This document shows positions 16,859 through 25,598 of a stretch of DNA of 56,967 bases, piece after piece. The translations under genes were made by a program, and so were the position numbers. Every line of letters starts with the position of its first letter. The stretch's first letter is position 1. The notes under the pieces are model-generated. The model searched no databases and was not told the origin of the DNA. It saw only the letters and a program-made list of their open reading frames with translations. Origin of the DNA: Bifidobacteriaceae bacterium (GTDB lineage Bacteria; Actinomycetota; Actinomycetes; Actinomycetales; WQXJ01); assembly GCA_031268215.1 (NCBI GenBank), contig JAIRXP010000057.1:1-56967 (forward strand), written 5' to 3'.

Positions 16859-17044
16859 GTGCCATCAGCACAAGCAATCGCGCTGCTCGACCGCCTCGAA
16901 ATCATTCTGGCGGCCTTGGCGGACATGCCACCGGCGGACCACACCGAGGATGGCCTGCACCAGGTCCTACGCTCACGCGGCCACCGGCCATTGACTCATC
17001 CAGAGCGCCAAGCCCTCGCGGCCCTGGGACGCGAACTGGCCTGA
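16859..17044 (+). CDS. Small unknown protein, 61 residues
   Basis: GTG 16859 has an excellent AAAGGAG 7 nt upstream and gives (M)PSAQAIALLDRLEIILAAL..., ending in a helical RQALAALGRELA. The protein is soluble and predicted helical, rich in Leu, Ala and His, with no Cys and no membrane segment. I do not recognise a family. Its strong ribosome site and high-GC codon pattern argue that it is real. An AT-rich stretch at 16720-16765 could hold its promoter. It is convergent with the DMT transporter gene, with stops 11 bp apart. Confidence 0.6.
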   Translation: MPSAQAIALLDRLEIILAALADMPPADHTEDGLHQVLRSRGHRPLTHPERQALAALGRELA

Positions 17045-17055
17045 CCAACAGCCGA

Positions 17056-17928
17056 CTACTGCCCCGCAGGCGACGGCGCCCCTTCTTGGGCAGCGCCCCG
17101 CGCCAACCGCACCGTTCCCACAACCATCGCAGCCGCCGCCAGGCCAAGGGCCAACCAGGCCGGACCATGGGTCCCCAGGCGAGCACCCAATGCCCACAGA
17201 CCCAGGCCCACTGCCACCACCGGCTCCAGGACCTGCGTAGTGGGCAAGGACGCTCCCAAGTTGCCGGCGTGGAAGGCGGTTTGTTGCCAGGCCGTTCCCG
17301 CCAGTGCCCAGACCAGCAGGGCATAGACCGGCCAAGACCGGAGCACCCCGACCGGACCCGTCCGTTCCAGACTGGCCATCACCAGTTCAGTCAGCGGAGC
17401 GACAATCCCATACGCCATCCCGGCCAGCGCCCCAAAAGCGACCGCTCTGACGGTGCCTTTGGTACGCCACCCCGCGGCGAACAGACCGACACACGCAACC
17501 ACGCAGGCGGCGCCCGGCCAGATCCAGGGCCGGGCCGCGTCCGACACTGACTCCTTGGTTGAGTCCGCCAGCACGGTGAAGACCGCTAGACCCGCCACCA
17601 CCACAGCGGCCCAACACAAGTCGCCCCGCGAAACCCGACGACCGTTCCACCGGGCCGCCAACGGCAACGCGAAAATCAGGGCGGTCACCAATACCGGCTG
17701 CACCAACACAACCGATCCGAAGACCAAGGCCACCGCCTGCAAAACGAACCCGGCGGCATCGCCCAAGGCCCCGGCCCACCACATAGGCGACCGTGCCAAG
17801 CGGAGATAGAGGCGCAAGCCCTCACCTTGCCCGTCCGGGACACCAGCCGCCGCGTGCTGCTGGGCAACGAACGCGCCGGCGAAACTCAGGGCAGCCGCCA
17901 AGGCCAAGACAACGGCCAGTAGTTCCAT
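17056..17928 (-). CDS. DMT-family (EamA/NIPA-like) transporter
   Basis: This roughly 290-residue membrane protein has nine or ten hydrophobic helices and short loops. The N-terminal helix is ELLAVVLALAAALSFAGAFVAQQHAA. Motifs such as ALVFGSVVLVQPVLVTALIFALPLAARW and PTTQVLEPVVAVGLGLWALG resemble the paired EamA repeats of the drug/metabolite superfamily. ATG 17928 (GGGGAA upstream) is preferred to the open frame start at 17952. The substrate is unknown. Its stop-to-start distance from malQ is 36 bp on the same strand, so it may be read through from malQ. Confidence 0.8.
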   Translation of the reverse strand: MELLAVVLALAAALSFAGAFVAQQHAAAGVPDGQGEGLRLYLRLARSPMWWAGALGDAAGFVLQAVALVFGSVVLVQPVLVTALIFALPLAARWNGRRVSRGDLCWAAVVVAGLAVFTVLADSTKESVSDAARPWIWPGAACVVACVGLFAAGWRTKGTVRAVAFGALAGMAYGIVAPLTELVMASLERTGPVGVLRSWPVYALLVWALAGTAWQQTAFHAGNLGASLPTTQVLEPVVAVGLGLWALGARLGTHGPAWLALGLAAAAMVVGTVRLARGAAQEGAPSPAGQ

Positions 17929-17964
17929 AAACTCAATTCCCCCGATTCCCAACTAACTCAGCGG

Positions 17965-20175
17965 TCAGCCACTGCCATCTCCGCGGTGTTCCGACATGAC
18001 CTCCGTTATGGCCCGGAAAACCGGATTCTCGGCGATCTCCTCAAGAAAGACCGGGTGTCCTTGGGAATCCGCCAACGGCACCGACCAATTGGGATATTCA
18101 CGGTCCGTCCCCGGAAGATTCTGAGTTCGGCGCTCCCCCACCAGATCAGCCAAAGAAACGCCCAACATGACCGATGGCGTAGCGCGCAAGAATCGATGCA
18201 TGGCCTTGACGATCTCAAGCTCCTCGCCAGCTTGGCTCGGGTCCAGAAAACCGTGCCGGACCAACATATCCACCATCTTGCCTCGCTCTTCACCAGCCGC
18301 GGCCTGCGCCTTCTCCAAGGGCGTGTCCAGCAGCCCAAGGCGATCACGTTGGGCGACGTGCTCACCGGCTAAGTACGCCGAAGTGGGGGGCAAGTCATGG
18401 GTGGTGATGGCCGTCAAAGCCAAATAACGATAAGCCTCCGGATCGACTAGCTGAGTGGTGTCCTCGGACTTCTCAAACCAGATGATCGAATTGCCCAGCA
18501 AGCCCCGACTGCCCAAGTATTCACGCAAGCCCGGCGGCACCACGCCAAGATCCTCGCCGACCACCACCGCGCCAGCGCGCGTGGCCTCCAGGATCAAGAG
18601 CGAAACCATCGCTTCACGGTCATAGGCGACGTAAGTACCTTCGCCCGGGCCGGCGCCATCGGGAATCCACCACAGTCTGGTCAGCCCCAAAATGTGGTCA
18701 ATCCGCAGCGCACCGGCGTGCGCCAACACTGAACGCAAGATAGAACGGTACGTGACGTAACCGGTCTCCTCCAGAGCATCCGGCCGCCAAGGCGGCTCTG
18801 ACCAGCCCTGGCCCACCTGATTGAAATAGTCCGGCGGCGCTCCGACCTGCATGCCCGCCGCCAGAATGCCGCGCCGGGACCACGCGTCAGAGCCCAAGCT
18901 ATGAACACCTACGGCCAAGTCCTGGACAATTCCCAAGGCCATGCCGCCTTCGACGCAGCGGTCCTGGGCGCGGGCTAACTGCTGGTCCGCGATCCACTGC
19001 AACCAGATGTAGAAGTCAACCTCATCGGCGTGGTCAGCGGCGAACCTGGCCGCCTCAACCCCACCATAAGGAATCATGTTGGCCAGCCGGGCGGCACTCA
19101 GCGCGCTCCACAAGGCGAAATCACCAATCGCCGGCTGCCGGTACGCGCGGAACTCGTCCAGGCCGGCCTGACGGTCAGGCGAACGCGGGACTTGATAGAT
19201 CAGCCGTAAGGCCTGCCCCTTTAGAGTCCAAGAAACGTCCCGGTCCAGCATTTCGGCGTCACCGTTGGCGGCTTTAGCCCGGACGGCCAAGGCATCCACA
19301 GCCGCCCGGACCCCTGGAGAAGCCGAGGCGTATTCGTCAATCGCTTCCGGTCGGATGTAGTAGGGATTCGTGAAGTCGCGCGTGGCTGGCAGATACGGTG
19401 ACTCGGTGAATGGCGCCACCGGTTCGCCGGCGTGAACAGGATTGATCATCACGAAATCGGCGCCGACACGCTTGGCCATCTGGTATCCCAAGGTCGCCAG
19501 ATCCTCAAAATCCCCAGTGCCCCACGAATCGTGCGAACGGATTGAGTAAAGCTGGACCATGGGGCCCCAGACCGACTGCCGCTTCAATTTGGGCGGCAGC
19601 TCCAGGCGATCTGGGCAGACCGCCAAAGTGCCCTCGAAGATCCCTCCGCCGTGGACGTGGACCCGTAGCTTATGCCATCCCAATGGCAGATCGACCGGCA
19701 AATCGCGATAGACGCGCACCAACTCCAGACCATCAACCCGGCGGCGCTCGCCGCCGTCCCCCTGGATTGTGCCCAGTTCGACCCGGCCGCCGGTTCCCTC
19801 CAGCAACGGATCATTATCTAAGTCCACCCAAAGGCGGGCGCTACCTCCAGCCGGCAATGTCACCGGCACCCGGGTCCCGCCGCTGACCCGTGCAACCGTA
19901 GTTGGCGGCACTGCCCGGCGCCAGCTCCGGTCCGCGAAGTCCTCCAAGGACCGCTCAACTTGCTCCGGAGTGTCCACGGAAGCACCCAGTGCCGTCAGAA
20001 CCGCTTTGACGGTTCCGTCCGGGACCCGTGTCGCCTCACCCTTCCAATTGGTATATTCCGTCGTGACACCATATTGCCGGGCCAGGTCAGCTAACCCACC
20101 AGACCCACTAGTGCCACTTCCAAGGAGCGACCCCAAGAATCGCGCCCGTGGACTGGAAGTTTGACTCATAAACAC
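17965..20175 (-). CDS. malQ: 4-alpha-glucanotransferase (amylomaltase)
   Basis: This 736-residue GH77 enzyme transfers maltosyl or longer units between alpha-1,4-glucans in maltose and glycogen metabolism. The actinobacterial form has an extra N-terminal beta-rich domain of about 160 residues, present here. Catalytic residues are visible: the nucleophile Asp in ALRIDHILGL, the acid/base Glu in VVVGEDLGVVP, and the stabilising Asp in ITTHDLPPTSAY. DSWGTGDF early in the barrel is also typical. The start at ATG 20175 follows a long divergent region shared with a small gene and PP2C phosphatase. Confidence 0.95.
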   Translation of the reverse strand: MFMSQTSSPRARFLGSLLGSGTSGSGGLADLARQYGVTTEYTNWKGEATRVPDGTVKAVLTALGASVDTPEQVERSLEDFADRSWRRAVPPTTVARVSGGTRVPVTLPAGGSARLWVDLDNDPLLEGTGGRVELGTIQGDGGERRRVDGLELVRVYRDLPVDLPLGWHKLRVHVHGGGIFEGTLAVCPDRLELPPKLKRQSVWGPMVQLYSIRSHDSWGTGDFEDLATLGYQMAKRVGADFVMINPVHAGEPVAPFTESPYLPATRDFTNPYYIRPEAIDEYASASPGVRAAVDALAVRAKAANGDAEMLDRDVSWTLKGQALRLIYQVPRSPDRQAGLDEFRAYRQPAIGDFALWSALSAARLANMIPYGGVEAARFAADHADEVDFYIWLQWIADQQLARAQDRCVEGGMALGIVQDLAVGVHSLGSDAWSRRGILAAGMQVGAPPDYFNQVGQGWSEPPWRPDALEETGYVTYRSILRSVLAHAGALRIDHILGLTRLWWIPDGAGPGEGTYVAYDREAMVSLLILEATRAGAVVVGEDLGVVPPGLREYLGSRGLLGNSIIWFEKSEDTTQLVDPEAYRYLALTAITTHDLPPTSAYLAGEHVAQRDRLGLLDTPLEKAQAAAGEERGKMVDMLVRHGFLDPSQAGEELEIVKAMHRFLRATPSVMLGVSLADLVGERRTQNLPGTDREYPNWSVPLADSQGHPVFLEEIAENPVFRAITEVMSEHRGDGSG

Positions 20176-20285
20176 AAGGCTAGCCCAGCACTCCCAGCAC
20201 CGTAAGGAACCTCACCGCTGTCACCTAGGACGGTGGTCAAGACACCTATCGTCCCACGTACTAGTTGACGGGTTATGGCTGGTCC

Positions 20286-20360
20286 GGGCGGCGCCCGCGC
20301 TAGCTGATCCGGTGGTCAGCCGGCGTTTCACCGGTCCGCCTTCGCGGGACCGGCCAACGC
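20286..20360. promoter_or_regulatory. Structured divergent region with overlapping stem-loops
   Basis: Three dyads lie between malQ (minus) and the small gene at 20471 (plus): GGGCG/CGCCC (20286-20296), CCGGTG/CACCGG (20309-20314 with 20329-20334), and a compound stem GCGTT+CCGGTCC pairing with GGACCGG+AACGC (20323-20337 with 20347-20360, loop near CTTC). The second and third overlap at 20331-20334, so they exclude each other. It could be a 5' leader switch for the plus-strand genes or operator dyads. No known riboswitch class is recognised. The rest of the 295 bp gap shows no gene. Confidence 0.35.
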
Positions 20361-20470
20361 TAGGGCCCAGCGACGGTCCCAGACTGGGATCATCCCGGCA
20401 CGGCATAGTGAAATCCCGCCCAAGATTAAGGCAGAATCGGATAATCAGCGGCAATCAACAGGAGGTGGGG

Positions 20471-20632
20471 ATGATTTCAGAAGATCCCCGGGACCGCGAG
20501 CGCGCTAAGCGCCTGGGCGCAAACAGGCCAGACCCACATTTACACGGCTCGACTAGTGCCGGCCGCGGCGACCGGCAGTCTGGCCAGAAGGCGCCGGCGC
20601 ACCCCTTCTCCGCTCTTCCCAAGGACGCCTGA
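20471..20632 (+). CDS. Small unknown protein coupled to the PP2C phosphatase
   Basis: A 53-residue protein starts at ATG 20471 behind CAGGAGGTGGGG, a near-perfect ribosome site. It reads MISEDPRDRERAKRLGANRP..., very polar, with many Arg, Asp, His, Ser and Pro, and probably disordered. It has no membrane segment and no Cys. The stop TGA shares its A with the ATG of the PP2C gene (TGATG), so the phosphatase is probably translated by coupling to it. I do not recognise the family. It may be a partner, a substrate, or only a translational leader. Confidence 0.7.
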   Translation: MISEDPRDRERAKRLGANRPDPHLHGSTSAGRGDRQSGQKAPAHPFSALPKDA

Positions 20633-21363
20633 TGCCTGTCATCCGTGCCGCCGCCGCGACCGATGTTGGCTCCAACCGCGAGATCAACGAGGACTCGGTC
20701 CTCGCGATCAACCCGGTCTACGTGGTGGCAGATGGCATGGGCGGCCATGAAGCGGGTGAAGTCGCGTCCGCCCGGGCCATCGCGGAAATGGCGCACCTGA
20801 TCGATCTGCGCCGCCCAGTCACCGAAGACGACGTCAAGGCGGCCGTTCGCGCCGCCCAGTTCTCTGTCTCCCAGCTAGCCACTGAACGCCGGCGGCTGAT
20901 GGCGGGCACCACGCTCACCGGCGTCGTGATAGTCCACCGCGACGGCCAGCCCTGGTGGATGATCCTTAACCTGGGAGATTCACGCACTTACAAGCTGGTC
21001 AATGGCGAGCTAACACAAGTCTCAATAGACCACTCCGAGGTTCAAGAACTAGTCAACATTGGCCATCTCACGCCCGCCGAAGCGAGAGTCCACCCCCGGC
21101 GCAACGTGGTCACCAGAGCGCTCGGCGCCGGAGGCCGGTTCCAGCCTGACTACTGGCTGTTGCCCTTGCAGGCCGGCGACCGCCTAATGATCTGCTCCGA
21201 TGGGCTAACCGGCGAAGTCACCGACGACGTGATCGCCGGGATGTTGCTGTTCAATCCCGAACCGCCGGCCGCCGCCCAAGCACTGGTGGCTGAGGCCCTC
21301 CGAATGGGTGGCAGCGACAACGTCTCAGTGATCGTGGTCGACGCGATCAGCGACACACCCTGA
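20632..21363 (+). CDS. PP2C-family serine/threonine protein phosphatase
   Basis: This 243-residue Mn/Mg-dependent phosphatase is soluble. Metal-binding motifs are present in order: REINEDS, VADGMGGHEAG, LGDSRTYKL, MICSDGLTGEV and GGSDNVSVIVV. It lacks the transmembrane tail of M. tuberculosis PstP, so it is probably cytoplasmic. It begins in a 1 bp overlap with the 53-aa gene. No Ser/Thr kinase or FHA protein is in the window, so its targets are unknown. Confidence 0.92.
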   Translation: MPVIRAAAATDVGSNREINEDSVLAINPVYVVADGMGGHEAGEVASARAIAEMAHLIDLRRPVTEDDVKAAVRAAQFSVSQLATERRRLMAGTTLTGVVIVHRDGQPWWMILNLGDSRTYKLVNGELTQVSIDHSEVQELVNIGHLTPAEARVHPRRNVVTRALGAGGRFQPDYWLLPLQAGDRLMICSDGLTGEVTDDVIAGMLLFNPEPPAAAQALVAEALRMGGSDNVSVIVVDAISDTP

Positions 21364-21410
21364 AAGACCCCTGCCTCTAACGGCTGCGGCCCCCTTCCCC
21401 GCCCCTGTAA

Positions 21411-21424
21411 CCGTGCCATCACGG
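21411..21424. terminator. Small stem-loop between convergent PP2C and chorismate mutase genes
   Basis: CCGTG (21411-21415) pairs with CACGG (21420-21424) around CCAT. It lies between two convergent stops. It is short, so support is modest. Confidence 0.3.
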
Positions 21425-21428
21425 CCTG

Positions 21429-21743
21429 TCAACCGTGCTGTCCAGCGATCGTCTCATGGTGGTGAATGACCTCTGCCACTATGAACCCCAAGAACTTCTC
21501 CGCGAACCGCGGATCCAGGCCGGCTTGATCCGCCAGGGCTCTCAACCTAGCGATCTGCTGAGACTCCCGGCCGGGATCCGCCGGCGGCAGCCCGGCGCCG
21601 GCCTTCAGGTGGCCAACCCGCTGAGTGAACTTGAACCGCTCTGCTAGCAAATGGACCAAGGCGGCGTCAATGTTGTCAATCGAATCCCGCAGCTCGGCTA
21701 GCTGGGACGCGGCCCCCGAGGGATCAATCTGGCCGGACACCAT
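21429..21743 (-). CDS. Chorismate mutase, AroQ type
   Basis: This 104-residue all-helical enzyme converts chorismate to prephenate for Phe and Tyr synthesis. LRDSIDNIDAALVHLLAERFKFTQRVGHLKA contains the first-helix Arg and the catalytic Arg/Lys pair, and FLGFIVAEVIHHHE forms the last helix. ATG 21743 overlaps the clpX stop by one base (TGATG), so it is coupled to clpX. It has no signal peptide, so it is intracellular, unlike the secreted M. tuberculosis form. Confidence 0.88.
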   Translation of the reverse strand: MVSGQIDPSGAASQLAELRDSIDNIDAALVHLLAERFKFTQRVGHLKAGAGLPPADPGRESQQIARLRALADQAGLDPRFAEKFLGFIVAEVIHHHETIAGQHG

Positions 21744-23116
21744 CAAGCCGTCTTCTTGGCGGGCAAATCCCGGCCAGACCTGGTGGTCCGGCCCTTAGGC
21801 ACAATAGTTGGATTGACGCTCTGCTCCACCACGTTGCGGTCAATCACAACCCGCTCAATGTCCTGCCGGGATGGCACATCAAACATCAACGGCTGGAGTA
21901 TCTCCTCCATGATGGCGCGCAGTCCGCGGGCACCGGTCCCGCGCACCATGGCCTGCTCAGCGATCGCCTCAACCGCGTCATCAGTGAATTCAAGGATCAC
22001 ATCATCCAGCTCAAACATCCGGCGATACTGCTTAATCAGGGCGTTGCGCGGCTCGGTCAGGATCCGCTGCAAAGAGTCTTGCCCCAACGGCAAGACAGTC
22101 GCCACCACGGGCATCCTGCCAATCAACTCCGGGATCAGCCCAAACTTTAGCAAGTCCTCCGGGCGGGCGTCATCAAAGTCGTCTTCGCTGCCAGCCACGT
22201 GCAGCGGCGCACCGAAGCCAATCCCGTGCCGCCCAGCCCGTTGGGCGATGATCTCTTCCAGTCCCGCGAACGCACCGGCCAGGATGAATAGCACATTGGT
22301 CGTGTCGATCTGCAGGTAATCCGAGGCCTGCGGATGCTTGCGACCGCCTTGGGGAGGCACCGAAGCGACGGTGCCCTCAAGGATTTTCAGCAATGCCTGT
22401 TGAACGCCTTCGCCCGAAACGTCCCGAGTGATGGATGGGCCGTCCGCCTTGCGGGCTATCTTGTCGATCTCATCGATGTACACGATCCCCGTCTCAGCCC
22501 GCTTGACATCACCATCCGCGGCCTGGATGAGCTTCAGCAGAATGTTCTCCACGTCTTCGCCAACGTACCCGGCCTCTGTCAGCGAGGTAGCGTCGGCGAT
22601 GGCGAAGGGCACGTTCAGCATCCTGGCCAGCGTCTGCGCCACGTAAGTCTTGCCGCAGCCCGTTGGCCCAATCAACAGAATGTTTGACTTCGCTATCTCA
22701 ACTGGCTCTGATTCAGCCGAGCCGCCAGCGCCACGCCCAGCCTTGGACCCGGCCTCTTCCGGCGTTTTCCCCCGCTGCTGCTTGGTGCCGGGACGTGCGG
22801 GACCGGGCACCACCTGGCTTGAGCGGATGCGCTTGTAATGGTTGTAGACGGCGACCGACAGCGCCCGCTTCGCTCCGGCTTGCCCAATCACGTACTGATC
22901 CAGGAAGTCGAAGATCTCCCGTGGCTTTGGCAGTTCCATCATGCCTTGTTCGCCCTGAGGCGGGAGCTCTTCGGCGATAATCTCGTTGCACAGATCAATA
23001 CACTCGTCGCAGATGTAGACCGAGGGGCCCGCGATCAACTTGCGCACGTGCTTCTGCGACTTCCCGCAGAACGAGCATTTCAGCAAGTCGGCAGCACCAT
23101 CGCTGATCATCGGCAT
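21743..23116 (-). CDS. clpX: ATP-dependent Clp protease ATP-binding subunit ClpX
   Basis: This 457-residue AAA+ unfoldase delivers substrates to ClpP. The N-terminal zinc-binding domain has Cys14, Cys17, Cys36 and Cys39 (CSFC ... CDEC). The linker is longer than usual: about 35 residues of Pro/Gly/Lys/Glu-rich sequence at 104-140. Walker A is GPTGCGKT at 150-157, Walker B is YIDEIDK, and IGFGA is part of the pore and IGF region. ATG 23116 (AAAGGAAG 6 nt upstream) fixes the start; the open frame extends 42 codons further without similarity. clpP is not in the window. Confidence 0.96.
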   Translation of the reverse strand: MPMISDGAADLLKCSFCGKSQKHVRKLIAGPSVYICDECIDLCNEIIAEELPPQGEQGMMELPKPREIFDFLDQYVIGQAGAKRALSVAVYNHYKRIRSSQVVPGPARPGTKQQRGKTPEEAGSKAGRGAGGSAESEPVEIAKSNILLIGPTGCGKTYVAQTLARMLNVPFAIADATSLTEAGYVGEDVENILLKLIQAADGDVKRAETGIVYIDEIDKIARKADGPSITRDVSGEGVQQALLKILEGTVASVPPQGGRKHPQASDYLQIDTTNVLFILAGAFAGLEEIIAQRAGRHGIGFGAPLHVAGSEDDFDDARPEDLLKFGLIPELIGRMPVVATVLPLGQDSLQRILTEPRNALIKQYRRMFELDDVILEFTDDAVEAIAEQAMVRGTGARGLRAIMEEILQPLMFDVPSRQDIERVVIDRNVVEQSVNPTIVPKGRTTRSGRDLPAKKTA

Positions 23117-23268
23117 AAGGCTTCCTTTCGCCTGACGGGGAAGAACGGCTCTAATGGTAACGCGACCAGCCCATCTGCGGGCGCGCGGCTCGCTGGGACC
23201 CGGTGAACGGCATCGGCCAAGCGGTGGGAGCGGCCCGGCCAAACGCGTTGCCGTGCGACAATAGTTCG

Positions 23269-24222
23269 GTGCCTACGACTAGCGCGGCCGTTGAGTCGCC
23301 CTACTTGGCGTTCGAGCGCGAGGCTTGGGCGGAGCTGAAATCCTCAACGCCCCGGCCCCTGACGGAACACGACGTAGCCCGGATTCGGGGTATCGGTGAT
23401 GAAATCTCCCTTGATGAGGTGGACGCCATTTACCGGCCCCTGTCCGCACTGCTGAATCTGCACGCTCACGCCTCACACTACTTACATGACGTGCGGGGCA
23501 TGTTCTTGCGCGACCAATCCGTCCGCACCCCCTACGTGATTGGGATAGGCGGATCGGTAGCCGTAGGAAAATCGACCGTCGCCCGGCTGTTGGTCGAGTT
23601 GATGGCCAGATGGCCGGACACGCCCCGGGTCCAATTACTGCCCACGGACGGCTTCCTCTACCCCAACGCTGAACTCCGCCGGCGCGGTCTGGCCGACCGC
23701 AAGGGGTTCCCGGAATCCTATGACCGCCCGGCCCTGCTGCGCTTCTTAGCTCAGGTCAAAAGCGGTGCGGCCCGGGTTGAAGCGCCATCCTATTCGCACC
23801 TGCGCTATGACATTCAGCCCGGTCGAGTCACGGTGGTCACCCAGCCGGATGTGCTCATCGTTGAAGGCCTCAACGTGCTCCAGGCCGCCCGCACCGGCGC
23901 CCGCGGCGCTGACGAGCTAGTGGTGTCTGATTTCTTCGATTTCTCCATTTACGTAGACGCCGACACAGACCACATCCGCCGCTGGTACGTTGACCGTTTC
24001 CTAGCTTTGCGCGACACGGCCTTCACGAACCCTGATTCGTTCTTCCACCGCTACGCTTCGATGTCCTCTCAAGAGGCCACCGCCTTCGCCATCAGCGTCT
24101 GGGAGGCGATCAACGCCCCCAACTTGGTGTCGAACATCGCGCCGACTCGTTCGCGGGCATCCCTGATCCTTCACAAGGGACCAGATCACCTGGTCGAACG
24201 CATCTACTTGCGCAAAACGTAG
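23269..24222 (+). CDS. coaA: Type I pantothenate kinase
   Basis: This 317-residue kinase phosphorylates pantothenate, the first step of coenzyme A synthesis. The P-loop is [12 protein letters not shown]. The substrate region [19 protein letters not shown] and [11 protein letters not shown], plus [11 protein letters not shown] and FSIYVDAD, are the family hallmarks. GTG 23269 is chosen since it gives [17 protein letters not shown], close to the normal N-terminus. The open frame begins 22 codons earlier. It is divergent from clpX. Confidence 0.95.
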   Translation: MPTTSAAVESPYLAFEREAWAELKSSTPRPLTEHDVARIRGIGDEISLDEVDAIYRPLSALLNLHAHASHYLHDVRGMFLRDQSVRTPYVIGIGGSVAVGKSTVARLLVELMARWPDTPRVQLLPTDGFLYPNAELRRRGLADRKGFPESYDRPALLRFLAQVKSGAARVEAPSYSHLRYDIQPGRVTVVTQPDVLIVEGLNVLQAARTGARGADELVVSDFFDFSIYVDADTDHIRRWYVDRFLALRDTAFTNPDSFFHRYASMSSQEATAFAISVWEAINAPNLVSNIAPTRSRASLILHKGPDHLVERIYLRKT

Positions 24223-24248
24223 CGCCCCTAACCAAAGTATTCGGGGCG
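24223..24248. terminator. Bidirectional stem-loop after coaA and the TPR gene
   Basis: CGCCCC (24223-24228) pairs perfectly with GGGGCG (24243-24248) around a 14 nt A/T-rich loop. It begins on the base after the coaA stop and ends 9 bp before the convergent TPR gene stop. Confidence 0.55.
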
Positions 24249-24257
24249 TCCGCGATA

Positions 24258-25352
24258 TCAGCGCTCGCCAGCCCGTTCCATGCGCCGCCTGACCTGGCTC
24301 AATTCGTTCTCAGCGGTCGCCAGTTCGCGTTCAAACAGTCCGCCCTGGTTGCGGTTCAACTGCCGGTAGGTGCCGGCCGCCTCAACCAACCGAGCTTCGG
24401 CTTCCTCAAGCTGCGATTGCTCCTGGTGGACTTTGGCCAGTGCGTACAGCGCCGTAGCCAGTTGGGCCTTCAACGAGCCGTCAGTCTCATCTTGAGCTTC
24501 CAGCGCTAGTCTGCGGCTGACTTCCACGGCCTCGGTTAGGACTTCGGCCGCGCGGGCCAGGTCCCCCTGCCGGTGATGCACGTCACCCAAGCCAGCCAAG
24601 GAGATCGCCAGAATCAGGCCGTGGCCAGGCTCGACCGCAGCGACTTGGCGATCCAAGTCAACCGCCTCTGACATTAGAGCGGTCGCATCCATCCAGCGGT
24701 CTTGGGCGCTGCGGATCTCCGACAACGCTTCGATCGCCACCCGCAATAAGTCCGAGTAGGACTGAAGGTCATGGCTGGCCAGCTCACGGTACAGGTCGGT
24801 GGCCTCGGTCTGGCACGCAGCGGCGAAATCCAGGTCCCCCTCCCGCAGAGCCTTGTTGGCCAGGTCCATCAGCCGCTGGGCGGTGAATTCCAAATGGGTC
24901 TTGAGTTGGCCGCTGGCGCCACCCCGCCACAATTCGATGGCCTCATCGAAATGGGCGCGAGCACGGTCTAGCTGGCGGCCCGCCACCAGCGTGGAGGCCA
25001 GATTGACCAGCGCTCCACCCAACAGGGCCCGCCCGGTCTCCGGTTCGGATTCGATCAATTGCCGGAGAATGGCGATTGATTGCTCGTGATGGGACAGAGC
25101 GTGATCCGGGCGGTCGAAGCGCCGGTACAGAGCACCCAACCGGCTGGCCGCATCTTCCCGCAGTTCAGCGTCCGCCGCCGAATCCGGCCGCATCACGTCC
25201 AGCAGAACCGCTTCGGCTTGATCCAGGTTCTCGCTCTCTTCGAACATCTCGGCTAGGCTCAGCGCCGCCGTCGGTGGTTCACCCTCGCGGGTCTGGCGTT
25301 CCAACTCTTGGCGCAAGGCTGCCTCGGTTGGGGCAGTGTTCAAGCTCATCAT
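24258..25352 (-). CDS. Tetratricopeptide repeat protein
   Basis: This roughly 364-residue soluble all-helical protein has TPR-like units such as ENLDQAEAVLLDVM, DRPDHALSHHEQSIAILRQL, RQLDRARAHFDEAIELW, GDLARAAEVLTEAVEVSRRLA and SQLEEAEARLVEAAGTYRQL. It is probably a protein-binding scaffold. No catalytic or membrane region is seen. The start is ambiguous among clustered ATGs at 25358, 25352 and 25349; GAGGTGA is best spaced for 25352. No partner is evident nearby. Confidence 0.8.
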   Translation of the reverse strand: MMSLNTAPTEAALRQELERQTREGEPPTAALSLAEMFEESENLDQAEAVLLDVMRPDSAADAELREDAASRLGALYRRFDRPDHALSHHEQSIAILRQLIESEPETGRALLGGALVNLASTLVAGRQLDRARAHFDEAIELWRGGASGQLKTHLEFTAQRLMDLANKALREGDLDFAAACQTEATDLYRELASHDLQSYSDLLRVAIEALSEIRSAQDRWMDATALMSEAVDLDRQVAAVEPGHGLILAISLAGLGDVHHRQGDLARAAEVLTEAVEVSRRLALEAQDETDGSLKAQLATALYALAKVHQEQSQLEEAEARLVEAAGTYRQLNRNQGGLFERELATAENELSQVRRRMERAGER

Positions 25353-25598
25353 GGACATGTCACCTCTATCCGCCAGACCGGAGGACCGCAATCTTCAGTC
25401 TGGTCAAGTCAAATGAGTAACGCCAGCCACGCGGGGTCACAAGGTGGGGCTTGGCTGACGACCGATCACGATCAGCTTACCGCCCACTGTCAAGGCGGCC
25501 CCGTCACCGCTCAGGGCGAGTCTTCCATGATGCGGCCATGGTGACCGCGGCGCCGTTGGCTCACACCGCGCCCGGTCCGCGAGCATCCCGCCCGCCCG

